Made by a program: the position numbers and the translations under genes. Positions 1 to 13,519 of a DNA stretch of 64,000 bases are shown in pieces. The notes beneath the pieces were generated by a model. It saw only the letters and a program-made list of their open reading frames with translations, was not told the DNA's origin and ran no database searches. Origin of the DNA: Sipunculus nudus (lineage: Eukaryota > Annelida > Sipuncula > Golfingiida > Sipunculidae); NCBI GenBank assembly GCA_026874595.1, contig CM049318.1, positions 9,340,741-9,404,740 on the forward strand, read 5' to 3'. Numbering within the stretch: position 1 is the stretch's first letter; each line of letters opens with the position of its first letter.

Positions 1-250
1 GATGTAATAACAAAACCAAATGAAGTTATGTCAATATGACAGAAACTACCTATATCTATATTACAGCTTCGCAGACATATATTTTATTGTTTCTAATATA
101 TAATCATAGAACATTCTACCAAATTCCATCTGAAAATCTCGACAATTAATCCCTTCGTTCAGAAACTGATTATTATTATTTACACTCTACAGTTTTGTGT
201 TTGCACATACTTGATTTTAGCTATAATTAATTCAATACAGATCAAACTGC
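1..250 (+). repeat. Flank of minisatellite block, copy A
   Basis: This AT-rich stretch is a diverged direct copy of about 59,360-59,640. Shared landmarks in the same order include 'aaactacctatat', 'tttctaatatat', 'catctgaaaatctcg', 'cccttcgt.cagaaactga' and 'ctgcgctgtc'. In both places it leads straight into the ~60-bp minisatellite, so flank and array were copied together as one dispersed unit. It has no coding potential. The window edge cuts its left side. Confidence 0.7.
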
Positions 251-2100
251 GCTGTCCTGTTAATAAAATATAGAGGGCAGCACAAGCAAATCAACCAAAA
301 CATCCTCCCTGCTATCAGAATAATCCCATATATGGTCAGTTCTAGGTACAAAGCCAGCACATCCTCCCCTCTATCAAACTATTCCCCTATGGAGGTTAGT
401 ACACGCAAAATAAAAAGCCTCGTCCTCTCCTTTTACACTTTTTCTCTACAGAAGGCCGCAGAAGCAACAGAACCAGCACAACCTCCCATCAGTCAGACTA
501 GTATTTTCCTTTAGATGGCAGCACAAGCAAATCAACCAGGACAACCTACCCTCTATCAGACTAATCCCGTAAATTGTCAGTACAAGGTATACAACCAACA
601 CCACTTCCCCTCTATCAGACCTTTCCCCTTTAGAGGTCAGCACATGCAACAAAACCCAGCACAACCTCCCTTCTAGCAAACTAATCCCCTTTTGAGGTAA
701 GCATACGCAGCACAACCAGTACAACCTCCCCTCTATCAGACTAGTATTTCCCTACAGGAGGCAGCAAAAACAAACACATAGTAGGACCTCTTCTTTTCAG
801 ACCCTTCCTCTGTTGAGGGAAGTACAGGCAATACTATCAGCGCAGGGATCTATTCCCGTAATAATTACACCATTTACCCGGAAATGACAGCACAAGCAAA
901 ACAACCAGCACAGGGCTCATCATCCATTTTAAGTACACGGGTAACCCAGAGCTGGCAGCACAAGAGGCCAAAGCCTTCAATATCGGACTATTCTCCTATG
1001 GAAGGCTGTAAAAGCAGCATAACCTGCCATCCATCAGACTATTTCCATATAGAAGGATGTATATGCAATAAACCAGCCCAACCTTCTATCTGTCAGAATA
1101 TTCATCTATCCAGGACCGCACATGTAACATAAGAACGGCTTCACATCCTTTTCTAGAAACTGATAACCCCGAGATGGCAGCACAAGAAGTCTTTGCCTCC
1201 CCTATCAGACTATTCTCCGTTAGATGGCTGTGGAACCAACACGACCATAACAAACTACCCTCTATCAGACTAGTATATTCTTACAGGAGGCTGCACAAGC
1301 AAACAGCTAGTACTACTTCCACTCTATAAGACTCTTCCTCTGTTGAGATATGCACAGGTAATCAATCAGCGCAGGGATGTAGTTCCATATTCATTACACC
1401 ACTAAAAACGGAGATGGCAGCTCAAACAAAACAACAGCACATCTTTCCCTCTCTAAGACTTTTCCCCTTTAAAATGAAGCACACGCAAAACAACCACGAC
1501 AAAAATCCCTACCTTCAGGCACTTTCCCAGTAAAAGGACAGAGCAACAACAGAACCAGAATTGCATCTCCTCTATCCCATTTTCCAATTATAGAGGTCTG
1601 CAAAGGCAAAACGACCTGCACAACCTCTTAAGTTTCAGAGAATTGTCTTATAGGGTGTATTACCCTATTGTCCCGCACAGGAAACACAACCAAAACAGGG
1701 ATAAAGGTCCATCACAAAAATACCACCAGCCTAGATATGGCAGCACAAGCAACACAAGGAACACCGACTCAACTTTTTCAGACTAGTCCCCTATAGAGGG
1801 CAGCATAGGCAAAACTACCATTATTGGGTTTTAGCTCCGTTATCGTTGTATCAGATGCCCAGAGATGTTAGCAGAACCAAGACAACCAACATAGTCTCCC
1901 TTTCGTCGGAACATTCTCCAGTAGAGGGAAGCAGAGACAACATGACAAACACAACCAATCTTCTGTCAGGTGATTCCTAAAAAGAAGACATCCAGACCAA
2001 CTCAATCTCCTCTATCAGAGTATTTCCAATAAAAGAATGAACAAGCAACAGTACCGGCAAAGGGCACTAGTTCAAATATCATTACAGCCATATCCTAGAT
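250..2100 (+). repeat. Degenerate ~60-bp minisatellite array
   Basis: A recurring pattern of about 60-62 bp runs through this block: 'cctcccctctatcagact', then 'attcccctatagaggtcag', then 'cacaagcaaaacaaccagca'. The phrase 'ctatca' recurs near 310, 370, 553, 612 and 733, and diverged units continue to about 2,100. Many units differ by substitutions and small indels, so the array is old. The short open frames inside (for example 332-514 and 884-1,132) are products of the repeat, not genes. The same family recurs at 58,850-59,960. Confidence 0.8.
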
Positions 2101-3330
2101 AAAGCAGCACATCACAAACATCACTAATACACATCCGAAACTAAACATAGTTTAGGCTTTCGTGTATATATTTTCCAGAATTAACTATATTTTCCTTTTA
2201 GTGTATATTTACTGCAAGACTCCAGTAGAATATAAATTATATAGGCCTAGTTGTCGTCATTTTCACGAACTCTATTCCTATTTCTTCGTGAGAATATATA
2301 TGGATTATTAAGCTAAAACTATGTATGTTAGAGAGTGATTCTGTCAAGCTGATTAGATTAGTAGAAGTATGATGCCTGGGAGCCATAATGATTTACCATT
2401 TTAGAATCTACATGGCTGCATAACCAGTCCAATCAAAGAGGGCTCCTGCACTTACAAAAAAAAAACACCGAGACAATCAATGCGGTTCCCCTGGAGATTT
2501 GAACACGACACGACAAGTATATCAGTACCTAATATTGATTCTGTCCAGTTTTGTTTCAATGTTATGTATGTCAATCTTAAATAATGATAAATCTTGCAAA
2601 AGGAAACTATTGTTATTTAACAAAACACAGTATCACGGTTTAATTAATGTGTCGTACAATATGTCTCCATAGTATTTGTTATTATTTCAAGTCTTATTAA
2701 GGTAACTCAAAAGAGGTAATATATCTTATATGAATTTGTTGACATGTGAGGAATTTTTGCATGCTTTCATTCATTTAGCCAAACTAATATAATCTTACAT
2801 TTGAATTGCATAATAAAGATCCTTGAATCCTCTCAGACAGAAATGTAACAGCGCAATAAGCATTTCATTGGATACTGTCATGTCTCTCGTCTGTGCGAAA
2901 CCTGCCTATGCATTTAACCTACCAAATGATATAAATATTATTATGCAAACCGCGCATACACATTTATATTATTTACGCGAGAATAAACATTCTTCCTGCA
3001 CATCGACGATATACTATATATACATGCCTATATATATACATACATACATACATGTGTGAATATGTGTGTGTATGAGCGCGTATGTTTGTGTGTTTGCCCG
3101 AATGTTTCTTTTGAAGTCTCTACTGGCTATATGCCCAATTAGAGCTAATTAGGCCGAACAGTGTTATCCGTCTGCGCATAACACCTCTGGCAGGTTATAT
3201 GGCCTTTGGACCAGGTGGACTTCACACCCTTATTATCAGCATTTTACACAAGTGTGACAGGGCTCGAGGCACACACATGTGTTAAGAAATAGACTACCCG
3301 GGACAGTAGATGACATATTCTAAAAAAAAG
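2100..3330. other. AT-rich intergenic DNA, no gene seen
   Basis: No exon, RNA gene or mobile element could be supported here. A short TATA/TACA/TATG microsatellite lies at about 3,008-3,075. The 78-codon frame at 2,823-3,059 matches no domain and runs into that microsatellite, so it is not called. Confidence 0.5.
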
Positions 3331-4090
3331 TGACAAAAGCATAATTGAGGGACGTGTTGTCCTCAAGTTCGAATGCCAGAGTCTTGATGCAAAAATAAAG
3401 ACTTATACATACAATAAAACAACTATTACGTCCATGCAACGTACAAAATTATACAGAAATATACACAGTTACATGACATTATTATGTAATTTTTATTAAT
3501 ATCGTGGAACCATGACCTAAATTGCCAATAATACTAATATCGTGGCCCAATGGCCTACCTGGGCATTGAATTTTACCAATAACGTGGCCTTATTATTACT
3601 CATAATTTGGCTCCATGGCCGAACTGGGCATATAAAACATACGTAGCGTTCCAAGAAATTATAACTTATTCACACAGAGTTATTCACCAAGATGTGCCAT
3701 ATAATATTAAACGAGGTATGAATAAACAACAGGCCCACCTGAAAGAAATGACAAAAGCATATTTGGGGTGGGGGACGTTTTGTCCTTAAGTTCTAATGCT
3801 TGAGTCGTGTCATCTGACATTTGAACGGTTATATACCCAACTACAGGTGGTGCTATAACAACTTAAAGAAACAAAATCAATAAAAAGTGGTCACAGTTTA
3901 TAGAAAAGAGTTTGACCTAATAAACCAATCAAATGAAGAGTTACAAGAAGATCAACGATGCCTGACTGAAAAAATGGAAGTAAATAACGGACTACGAACT
4001 GAGGAGTGTAGAGGTCCTTTAATAATGCCAGAACAATATAAAAAAGAATATGGTTACCGGCTCCCGTTACCCCCCCCCCCCCCCCCCCCC
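3330..4090 (+). repeat. ~0.8 kb direct repeat, copy 1, ending in poly-C
   Basis: This segment matches 5,740-6,500 in the same orientation and order: 'gtgttgtcctcaa.ttcgaatg', 'catgcaacgt', 'atatcgtggaaccatg', 'gaggtatgaataaac', 'tcacctgaaagaa', and 'gaggagtgtagaggt' against 'gaggagcgaagaggt'. Inside it the phrase 'atcgtgg.mccatggcc' repeats with a spacing of roughly 40 bp, so there is a nested short repeat. It ends in a run of about 21 C at 4,070-4,090. The second copy ends in a CA microsatellite at the equivalent place. Confidence 0.75.
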
Positions 4091-5730
4091 ATTCTTTGAT
4101 AATATCAACCTCGGCATTCTAATGTATATTCTTTGGGAGATCTCATGGTGGACAATGATTTATTATCCCTAACAGTTATAACAGATATTATCCTAAAGGA
4201 CTAAAAGAACATGCCTGACATAATTGGCAGTTAAACGTTATTCGAGGGATCTTAAGTAAGCAGGAGAATCGTGTGACCACGGCGAGGTCTGAGCTTAGGT
4301 ATTAATGCATTTACTTCATTATCTGTTAGGGAATTGAGTTCATTTGCTAACTGATAAACAAAGCCAACCCCCTTGTCTATTTATGGTAAACAAATCCTCC
4401 AACTTAACACGCTTCCGTGCTATTAGACAATCTCTACACGGCCCAGTTCACCTGTTCAACTGACAAGTTTTATCGTTCGCTTTCTTTCCACTTTTACCCG
4501 TAAACGTTTCCATAGCCTGCGAGGCTTAAAACTACATAGCCTCAACAGGTGTTGAGATCTGAATGAGCCTTTTGAATCAACAAAAGGTGGTTAACCTGGC
4601 TGACCTGTGAACCATGATTAGGTAGTGCCTCATCTGTGTCATCAGGCTCTATACAGACAACCTTACGACTCAAGCTAAATCCACCATCCTAACTGACAAT
4701 TCAACAATCGAAAACAACCAGAACAGAAACTTAAGACCGATAGGAGTACTGAGAGTATCATTCCATAACCCGCGTATATAACTTTGTACAGCATTAACGA
4801 ATGCCAAAATGTCAACTCCTAAGAAACTTTCAAAAACGCAATCAAAGTTAATTAAATGAGAACTGACCTGACGAAAAGGGCAACTAACCTGATTAAATAC
4901 CTACATAAATGCTCGGTTTGACATACCTAAACATGCTAAGCATGGACCATTATAGTAAATACCTACTGAACGGTAAGCATAAATTAAATGTCAACACATG
5001 CACAACCCGCAACTACCTTGACCTTTAAACACAAACGCAAGCGTGCAAGCGACCTCTAGATTGAGATCATAGTACCCTTTTAAAAAAGACCACGCGCAAT
5101 GAACCATAAAACAAAACTCTAAAGGTGCTATATTTATTGGAGTACCTAACATGCAAATGTAAAAAGCCTTTATAGTGAAATATGCAACCATTAAATTTTA
5201 ATATGCAAACATTTATGTGAACATGCAACAAACATAATTACAAAATATGCAATGAATGCGCATGAAAAGCGCTGTTCACTGTTTATGACCAAGGGACTCC
5301 TGGTCCTCACTTGGTGCGACGGTAATGCGCTCTTTTTTATAAATGGCGCCTAAAAAACGCAAAATGTCAATCACGCGAGTTCACAGATAGTCTGGAAGGA
5401 TTGCATTCTGGTGATGTGCACCCCACAGTTTAAACAGCGATATTCCTTTTGGCGAAAGAAGGCAAAGCATCAGCGGTAGTCGCAAAGCAAAAAAAAAAAA
5501 AAAAGCAAGCGACAGGCAGCATGCAAAGCAGACGAAATCATAGGGCCCATGATGTTGTCAACTCGTCGTACAATTCCTTCGTGGGCGTGTCGACGTGCAT
5601 GTTGTCCAGGTCAGAAAAAGCCCATGGTACAAACAACCACGCTCTGCTACCTAGTGTGACGGTGCTCAAGAAACAAACACAGGCGTGGACAGTAGACACA
5701 ACCCTGGACCGTACGTGACACATGGCTTTA
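4091..5730. other. Spacer between the two 0.8-kb repeats, no gene seen
   Basis: This stretch is less AT-rich than its surroundings in parts (about 5,280-5,720). It has a 15-A run at 5,490-5,504. An 89-codon frame (5,449-5,718) and an opposing 84-codon frame (5,538-5,792) overlap. Neither shows a domain, a splice context or a credible start, so neither is annotated as a gene. Confidence 0.4.
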
Positions 5731-5739
5731 TTCTGAAAA

Positions 5740-6560
5740 AAGTGCCAATTATTATAATAGAGGGAAGTGTTGTCCTCAAATTCGAATGTCACAGTCTTAG
5801 TGCAATATTATGGACTAATACATAAAATTAAACAACTATTTGATCCATGCAACGTGGCAAAAATATACAGATATATACTTAAAGTTACATGATATTATAA
5901 TGTTATATTTATTTATATCGTGGAACCATGGCCTAAGTAGGCATTAATCTAATATCGTGGCCCAATTGTTTAACTTGGCATTAATACTAACAACGTGGCG
6001 CCCTTGCAGAACTTTACGTTGCTTTATTATTACTCATAACGGGGCACCACGGCCGAACTGGACATATAGAATGTAACTGGCGTCCCAAGAAATTATTACC
6101 AATTCGCATACCGAGTTAATCACATAGGAACACTGTATAATATAAAACGAGGTATGAATAAACCACACACTCACCTGAAAGAAGTGACAAGAGCATAATT
6201 AAGGGACGTGTTATACTCAAGTTCGAATGCCAGAGCGGCGTCACCTGACATTCGAACGCTTATTTACCCCTATATTGTCTGCGCTGTAACAACTGTAAGT
6301 AAAATAATCTATTAAAGGAGGTCACATTCCATTGAAAAGAGTTATACCTTATGAATCAATGAAATGAAGAATTACAGGAATATCAACGATGCCCGATTTG
6401 AAAAAGGAAGTAAATAACGGGCTACAAACTGAGGAGCGAAGAGGTACTGGAATAGTGCTGGAATAATAACCGAAGCAGATATTGTTACAAGCGCCCGTAA
6501 CACACACACACACACACACCCTCACACACACACACACACACATATATATATTACCATTAA
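5740..6560 (+). repeat. ~0.8 kb direct repeat, copy 2, ending in (CA)n
   Basis: Diverged direct copy of 3,330-4,090. It contains the same 'atcgtggaaccatggcc' sub-repeats and the same 3' half, and ends in an interrupted CA microsatellite (about 6,498-6,541) followed by a short TA tract. No ORF is conserved between the two copies, so this looks like non-coding repeat DNA. Confidence 0.75.
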
Positions 6561-8690
6561 AGTGCGAAAGGGAGATTTCGGGAGATGTATTATATAGTAC
6601 ACATGTATGATATTGAAGATAATAGTTAAAAAACATGTTCAGTTAGTTTATTTTTATCCAGTAAGTGCGACACTGCTGTATTGGTTAGAAAAGTGAAACA
6701 GATGCTCCCATTTTTCTCGAGTATTTTTCTGGAGTATTTGTATTCGCACATGATTTTTTGTTTATTTTGCCTGGCTTGGTATGGCAATATTTTTTATCAT
6801 TGCAAAAGGGGTTAATTCATTACCATTATGAAGTGCACTTATTTTTTCCTGGCATAAGAGAGCTCGTAAAGGGTCCATGGATTGACATTCAATGGTTTAA
6901 ATGTTTTGGTTCTCAAGTTTGTATTCTTTAATTCAAAATAATGTTTATGTGTTTTTAACTTTAATTTACTTTGATCCAGGGGCAAGCTTTTTAAAACCTA
7001 GACTTGACAAGGTGAGCAGAATAGGAATTTACCTAAACATGTGATTGCACCAATTGAACCTGGCCAAGGACCATTTTGATATTAATTTTACTAATTCAAT
7101 AGGTCAGCCTGATACAACATGTTTGGCATAATATGAAACGTGAATATATTAAATGTTAGATTACATAACAATCAAGCTTAGAGTAATTACTTGGTTAAGG
7201 ATTGAGTGAGTTTAAGATTTCATTAGAATAAGGTCAGGAAAATCTAAGACCTATTTAGGTAGTTTTATATAAATCAACTATGATGGAAAGTATTTTTTTT
7301 CAGAGTTCCATTGCCAATATAACACGTGTTTACATAATTATCAACTCAAAAGTAATTGTTGTTGCAAAATATATAAATAAAAATCAATAGAAATAATAAA
7401 AAAAAGTCCATTCTGCTTTACAGGGCTAAAATAACCTCGTGGAGATATGACCTTGACATTCGTTTTCAATGGTTATGTAACAGTGCTATATCGTCATCAT
7501 TTACCCCTTATGACCATAAAACTCTTAGTTTTAACTGGATATTTTTCTTGTTTAGAAATTGTAGAGATGATCGTATTACTCTTTTAAACTTATTACATCT
7601 GGCATACATTTAATTGCTGTGGAATAAATATCTATTTTTACGAATGGCTTATTCGTACTATAATTATGTTTGTCATTATGAAAATTTGATTAAAAAAGTA
7701 ACGAGTAGGTCAGTTGTTCTTAAATATTTGTAAGCAACTTAACACTATTTTCACACACATGATTTTAGTATGACCCTGTTTTGCGATTAAACATCGTCAA
7801 CCAGTACATCTTTATCGCTGCCACTGGCTCGATAGTAAAGAAAAAGATAATATACTTTTTATAATCTAGGTAAAGTCACAATGAACACTGGGCATCATTT
7901 GGTTATAAGTGCAATACCACCCATAGTCTTCCCTGGATATTGTTCAAATTTTGGAAACCGTCGACACATAACTCTCTTTTACTGGTTAAATTTTGTTAAT
8001 CTTGAACCATATTTGCAATATATATTTTAATTTTAGTGTTTTGAAGAAGGACTTGAAATATGCGATAGCACGTAGGCCTATTCTTCGTTTTAATATACTT
8101 ACTTACGTCAGTCTATTTGTGGAATCGTCGATATACAACAAAAATGCCACTTTTCAATTATGTGAAACCTGCGTTTTCACCTACTTCTACGAAACAATAT
8201 ACCTTATCCTAAATCGACTTCATTGGAATATTTTATTGCATGACCGGCAACCTATTAGGACATCCATTTTGTCAGCTTGACAAACTAAATTACAAGTATT
8301 CTAGGGTTCAGGTTTAAATGTTCAGTACTGAAGTGACCAACGCTTTTTTATATTCATCATGAAATTTATCACGCCAAAGTAATTTTTATTTACAATCGCT
8401 GTAATTACTCCACAAAGGATAATGACTGGAACAAATACTGTGCAAGTCTACTTGACGCTTGCCTCCAGCCCAGATTGTAGCATTTAAGCTGAAAGATCCC
8501 TCCCCACAATGTTAGTCTCTGATTCGGTGCCAACGATCCATGATTTCATTTGCAAACTTCTAATATCGCGGATATGTGTGAACACTCAAATATTACAAAA
8601 TTATCTCAGCCGTCTTAATTTAACAGAGTAATAATACAAAAAAGTTAAATCAACATCTAATTTTAGGGCAAATCACCTTATTAGAGTAGA
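6560..8690. other. AT-rich intergenic DNA, no gene seen
   Basis: I see no repeat partner in the window, no splice-bounded exon and no RNA gene. A 95-codon open frame at 7,993-8,280 is AT-rich, has no recognisable motif and lacks supporting context, so it is not called. Confidence 0.4.
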
Positions 8691-10295
8691 GGATACACAG
8701 AGTACACATACGCATTTTTTACCTTGCCCTGACCTTGATATGCTTATCAGGTCTAGTTTAGTATCAATACCACAATAATTCCATGTTTATCGGATATAAC
8801 GGTTGGTGTTCCAAATAAACAAGAAAATGGTACACGTTTACTCATCTGTCTGCAGAAGAAAGACCATATTGATTTAAATGATCTGTTCAATAAACATTTT
8901 ATTGATCACACTTATGCACATTATTAGTAAATATCCCATCAGGAGTTTCAAAGCCAATAAATAAAAAAAAAAAAAAACAAAAAAACAGCAATTTTAATCC
9001 AAAATGAAAAACAACATGTTTAGTTTGCCTGGCCGATTGTCAGGTTTTGACCATAAGAATAATATTTGTAACGCGTGATCAGACTGGGATGAAGGCAAAA
9101 ATTGTTTTACAGGCAAAGATTACATAACATTTGTTTTTACATTATCAACGCGTAAAAATAAAAGCATCAAAAGCTACTAACCAAAACGTCCTATGACCAG
9201 AAAATAGGTATCCTCTCGGAATTATCACATTTTTTCACTATTTGGTAAATGGTACATTAAGAAAACTGGTGCACACGTACCAGGTATCGCAATATCGTAC
9301 TTGATGTGGCTGACTGTACCCAGTGACATTTGTCTCACACATTTCATGTATAAGGATGAATTGCACTTTATTTATTTTACATAGTGGCATATTGTGAAGG
9401 TGCAAAATTGTAACAAGGCTAGTACCTGTAACTTCACACTGTGCAATCATATCTGCCTCACTTTAATATCATCAAGAAGAAAGTAATGGTTGTTCAAATA
9501 ACATCAGAAGTATTATATCTATAGCATACAGAAACACAACCTCATGACATATCAACATTCAGCATAATAAAACACGGGTAAGACCCATGCAGACGGGCAT
9601 GAAATGAATATGTTTCGTACTACCATAGTGCAAAAATAGAGATATATATATATATTTAACGGCCGTCCGGCATAGCCAAGTCGTCCGTCTCCAGACGTGT
9701 ACGAAATACCTCCAACAAGTGGTTGATATAAAAAAATTATTCAAACCAGATGAAATATCTCTCATGCGAAGTAGAGACTGTCAAAAGAGAAACGAGAAAC
9801 GTTCAGTTCTATGTATCACTGGAAACTCAAGCTTACGCCATGTTTGCAATTATGAAATACCGTTATGAGACTAATTAATTTATAAAAAATTGTGTAAAAT
9901 GAATATAAAATCAATACTGCATAATAATATTTTGGCTGCGATATATAATTAATACTGCATGATATTTTAGCAATACTCGTGTCTTTTAAACATTCAAGGA
10001 ATGTGAATACACTAATGGTTTAGTGTTAATACTTAATAAAAGTGAAGTGCTCTTACCTGTCAAAAGATAAACGAGATAGGTTCAGTTGCATGTATCAATG
10101 GAAACTGAAGCTCCAACTCTCTTGACCCACCGACCTTAACACAGTCACGTGAGAAAACTGGCTTCATCAGGAGAAATGAGAAAATCATTGAAAACAAGAA
10201 TAGAAACAATTTCAGCAAACAAACCAGTTGAAACCTGAAACAGATTTATATCACAGACATCAGGTTGTTTCACATCTATATAAATATATATAAAT

Positions 10296-10369
10296 ATAAC
10301 TCTGAAGAAAAACAACACTGTTAATTCACAACAGTCTGTTTCATCAGTGCTGTTTTTCTTCAGAGTTAT
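10296..10369. repeat. Near-perfect 25-bp inverted repeat (hairpin)
   Basis: The left arm (10,296-10,320, 'ataactctgaagaaaaacaa' plus five bases) is the reverse complement of 10,345-10,369 except for one base. The loop is 24 nt. A single stem this clean within otherwise diverged DNA stands out. It could be the remnant of a foldback element or form a hairpin RNA; the sequence does not decide. Confidence 0.75.
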
Positions 10370-10427
10370 ACCGCTCTGGCCTAGTCTGTAGACCATAGAG
10401 CACTTTACATCGGAGGGTAACACTACC

Positions 10428-10428
<1 letters not shown>

Positions 10429-10514
<86 letters not shown>
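10429..10514. repeat. (TA)n-(GA)n compound microsatellite
   Basis: A TA run of about 55 bp passes into a GA run of about 30 bp. It sits at the junction just before the 10.5-11.5 kb block. The same junction carries TA repeats in copy 1 (19,823-19,875) and TCTA repeats in copy 3 (about 36,047-36,077). Confidence 0.95.
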
Positions 10515-10515
<1 letters not shown>

Positions 10516-11859
10516 TTGACAGGGCAAAGCCTATATATCGATCATGTATGCTCTGGTGATCAGAATCGCACTGTGGACTAAATGTTTATACCATTGTAAA
10601 TTCGACCCCGCGCATGAGTATTTGTTGATGTGTGTCTGCATGAGTCTCGCGAGTCCTGAACTATAACTATATATTACTAGCTCCTTACAGTAGATCACTT
10701 TACCCCTGTGTAGTTTTACATATACTTGATTATATGTCACGTCTACTTGCGATAATATAATATAACAGCTGATATCAAATATCATGTTCGTGTCTGCCCG
10801 GGTAATTAAGTGTAAATCAGAATGGTGACTCAAATGTGTAATAAAGTACTACAATGAATTTGGTCACGCAATCAGGTATTCTACAGCTTACAAAACATTT
10901 AAGCCTTTAAGGTAAACAATCAGCTGTCAGCTCTCCTGCGTCTCGTTGATATACATACATTTATTTGAAAGCAGTGTGACCCGATCCTGGACTGTTTCCA
11001 TGCCTGCCTACAACTCTTTAAATATTTCAAAACAGATACTGTTTTAGTGAATAATATGTAGTTACGAATACGAAATTTTATAGTGTTCTTCTCTGAAAAG
11101 TTAGAACCTTTATTACAAAACAAGTTAGATTGATATTAAATAAAGTTTGTACTGGAAAAGCACTATTGTTGTTCCACATGATACGGATCTGTAAATAATG
11201 TCGTATACATTGTACGCTAAGTCAAAAACATAGTCCTGTTTCTTTTTAATTAACCCGGGGGTCTTTTCGCCTGTCATCTAATTTTCTTAATATTAAGGTC
11301 TCCATGTTTTCCAGTAAATCACTTCCATGGCGTTTTTTGTAAAACGCGTTGATACGCCAGCAAGCAAATATGTATAGCTTGCATTATAAGCGTCTCTATA
11401 CAACACAACACTTTGCCTTACTATGTTTCCAATTAATATCGTTCTTTATGTTTAATATTTCTGCAGCAAATTCTTCCTATCAACCTTGTGTGATACTCAG
11501 GTTTCAGGCAGAAACCCAACGATAGCAAAATATGTTATTTGTAGTAGGATGTTTCAAACATGGCTCGATAGGATTGTTTTAAATGGAGTTTCTCTAGAGT
11601 GGCAGGACTTGAAACTTGTCAGATACGATGAAGTTTTTGGTGAAAAGAGTCAAATCTATTACTAGCTTCAACACTTAAATTGCAAATCTTGGAAGACAGT
11701 TTAGCAGAGTTAGGAACATGCTTGTTGACTTTTGTTATTGTTACTTAATGGCTGTCAAACTTAGTCGTTGAACCATAAGTCAATTGTGTAATTGTATACA
11801 GCATATAATGTAATTGATTTAATTGCCATTAACTCACATAAGAAGGGTTGTAAGGTGCA

Positions 11860-13519
11860 AGGGTTGATAAGGTTGATTAATTTAACGAGTTTACATCTTA
11901 TAAACCAGTTTCCCAGTTTGTAGAATGTTGTAAATGGCACTGTAAATTTGCAACTTTCAGAGCTTATTAGACATCGGTTGGTGCATTGGAGGTATATTGC
12001 GATTTATGGAAAGTAAGATATGCGATCATGGTTTTATTTGCGACAGATCAAATATTAATATCCATTATAAAGGTTGCAACCATCACTCTAGTCACTATAA
12101 GTAAAAAAAAAGAACCATTGGTAATTCGCACCCATATATCAAGATCAAGTTGAAATCGTGTCAAGCGTAAGGCCAAATAATGAGAATTGTGAAAATCGTA
12201 TGGGTATATTCTTGCAATTATTATGATCTCACGTAAAACGTATTCGTAATAACGTGAACCTGGATATACTGGGCGATAGTGTGAGGCAGATATGAAACGA
12301 CTTCAAAATGATACCGGCTGTTAACGAACCATGACGTTTTACACTGGCGTCCGCTAGAGCCAAAAAGATCATATGACCAGTCGGATCCTCAGATAAAGAT
12401 TTGCGGTTACCACATGATCCTTTATAAAAATGTACATTCTCAGTATTACATGCTAATCCATTTTTCCCGAACTGTTTGCTTTAGCTAATAAATAAAAAAA
12501 AACTACATTTTGCTTACATTTTTTTCACACATTTCGTGAAAAAAAGTGAATCTTATTTATGCAACTATACATTTGATATCTGTGATGTTTTAGTACTATA
12601 ATCTTTGTAAAATAAATACATATAACGAGTTCTTATAATTAGCTGGGATTTTAAGCGTTATATAGAAATAAATCACAGATATTCTTATACAACCGAAGGT
12701 TTAAATGAAATGCAATGTATGAATGGTGTCATAAGTCCCTAATTTCTGTTTTGGGAACGTTCATATACCCTTCGTAATCATTTGTCCGGTATTTATGATT
12801 AGATTTACATAGCGATTCAAGAACGTGTACTTTATTCAAATATTACTGCCTCTCATAAAAGAAAAATATAAAGCGACACAAGAACATGTACTTTATTCAA
12901 TCACTATTGCCTCGCATAAGCGGCTGATATTTGCCCATGAAGGAAAAATTCGAGGCATATTTTGTATCAGCTTACCGTACCTGAACCTGTGGGAAACATG
13001 TCATGATTATGCTCGACAACTCTTGAGGTAAAGACACAGGCAACCTAGTTAGTGTTGATAAATTTAGCTTTGATCCCTGGATAGTCAATCTTCTACGTAG
13101 CCTTTTTTGTCGGTGCTGTCATGGTTGCTCTGGAATGTCCTGGTTTTATTCATGGTTACACAACGATCCAAAATAAATAACGGAAGCATAAATCATATGA
13201 CAGGCATGTATCCAGCACAAATCTTATTGAATATATATGGAGAACAGAAGTAGGGATCAGGACGGACATTGACAGCATTTTTTGTTCTTTCATTGTGCAA
13301 GTAGATTAGTTAATTCAGGCTGCATGAGGTCTCGAGGTCAATATGAATCCCGACAAGCATGTTTTAATCTATAAAGCGTAATTACAAAAATCTATACCAG
13401 GAAAGAAAATACACTGAACTTAATTGAAAAAGATATCTGATTTCCTGTTCAACAACCACAAATACCATAAGTACCATTCATAATGGTTATCATAACCCTC
13501 TGCAGAGTTATTATATATA
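11860..13519. other. Intergenic DNA with a two-copy 61-bp tandem repeat
   Basis: No gene is supported. The clearest structure is a 61-bp direct duplication: 'agcgattcaagaacgtgtac' at 12,811 and 'agcgacacaagaacatgtac' at 12,872, each followed by 'tttattcaa' and 'ctcataa/cgcataa'. A 68-codon frame (12,825-13,031) is built mainly from this duplication and is rejected as a gene. Confidence 0.5.

Larger units (their letters stand above)
8690..11860 (+). repeat. Segmental duplication array, left partial copy
   Basis: 8,690-9,640 matches 35,210-35,990 (landmarks 'taccttgccc', 'aataccacaataattccatgttt', 'gcctggccga', 'acgggtaag.cccatgcagacgg'). 10,515-11,500 matches 19,880-20,790 and 36,030-37,090 ('gacagggcaaagc', 'gtgtctgcatgag', 'caatcagctgtcag', 'tccatggcg'). 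11,540-11,860 matches 37,770-38,070 ('tttttggtgaaaagagtcaaat', 'gccattaactca.ataag'). The order is the same in each copy. Between 9,650 and 10,430 this copy holds extra DNA with a near-perfect hairpin and two direct ~60-bp repeats (9,777-9,838 and 10,058-10,118). Confidence 0.75.

Noticed and set aside
332-1132. Several Ser/Pro/Gln-rich short frames at the left edge
   Set aside because: They are translations of the ~60-bp minisatellite in different registers with frequent stops.
3365-3385. 'aagttcgaatgcc' resembling a tRNA B-box, recurring at 5,779 and 6,218
   Set aside because: No A-box or cloverleaf could be drawn at the right distance in any copy.
7993-8280. 95-codon open frame in AT-rich DNA
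   Set aside because: No motif, no splice context, and composition typical of AT-rich random sequence.
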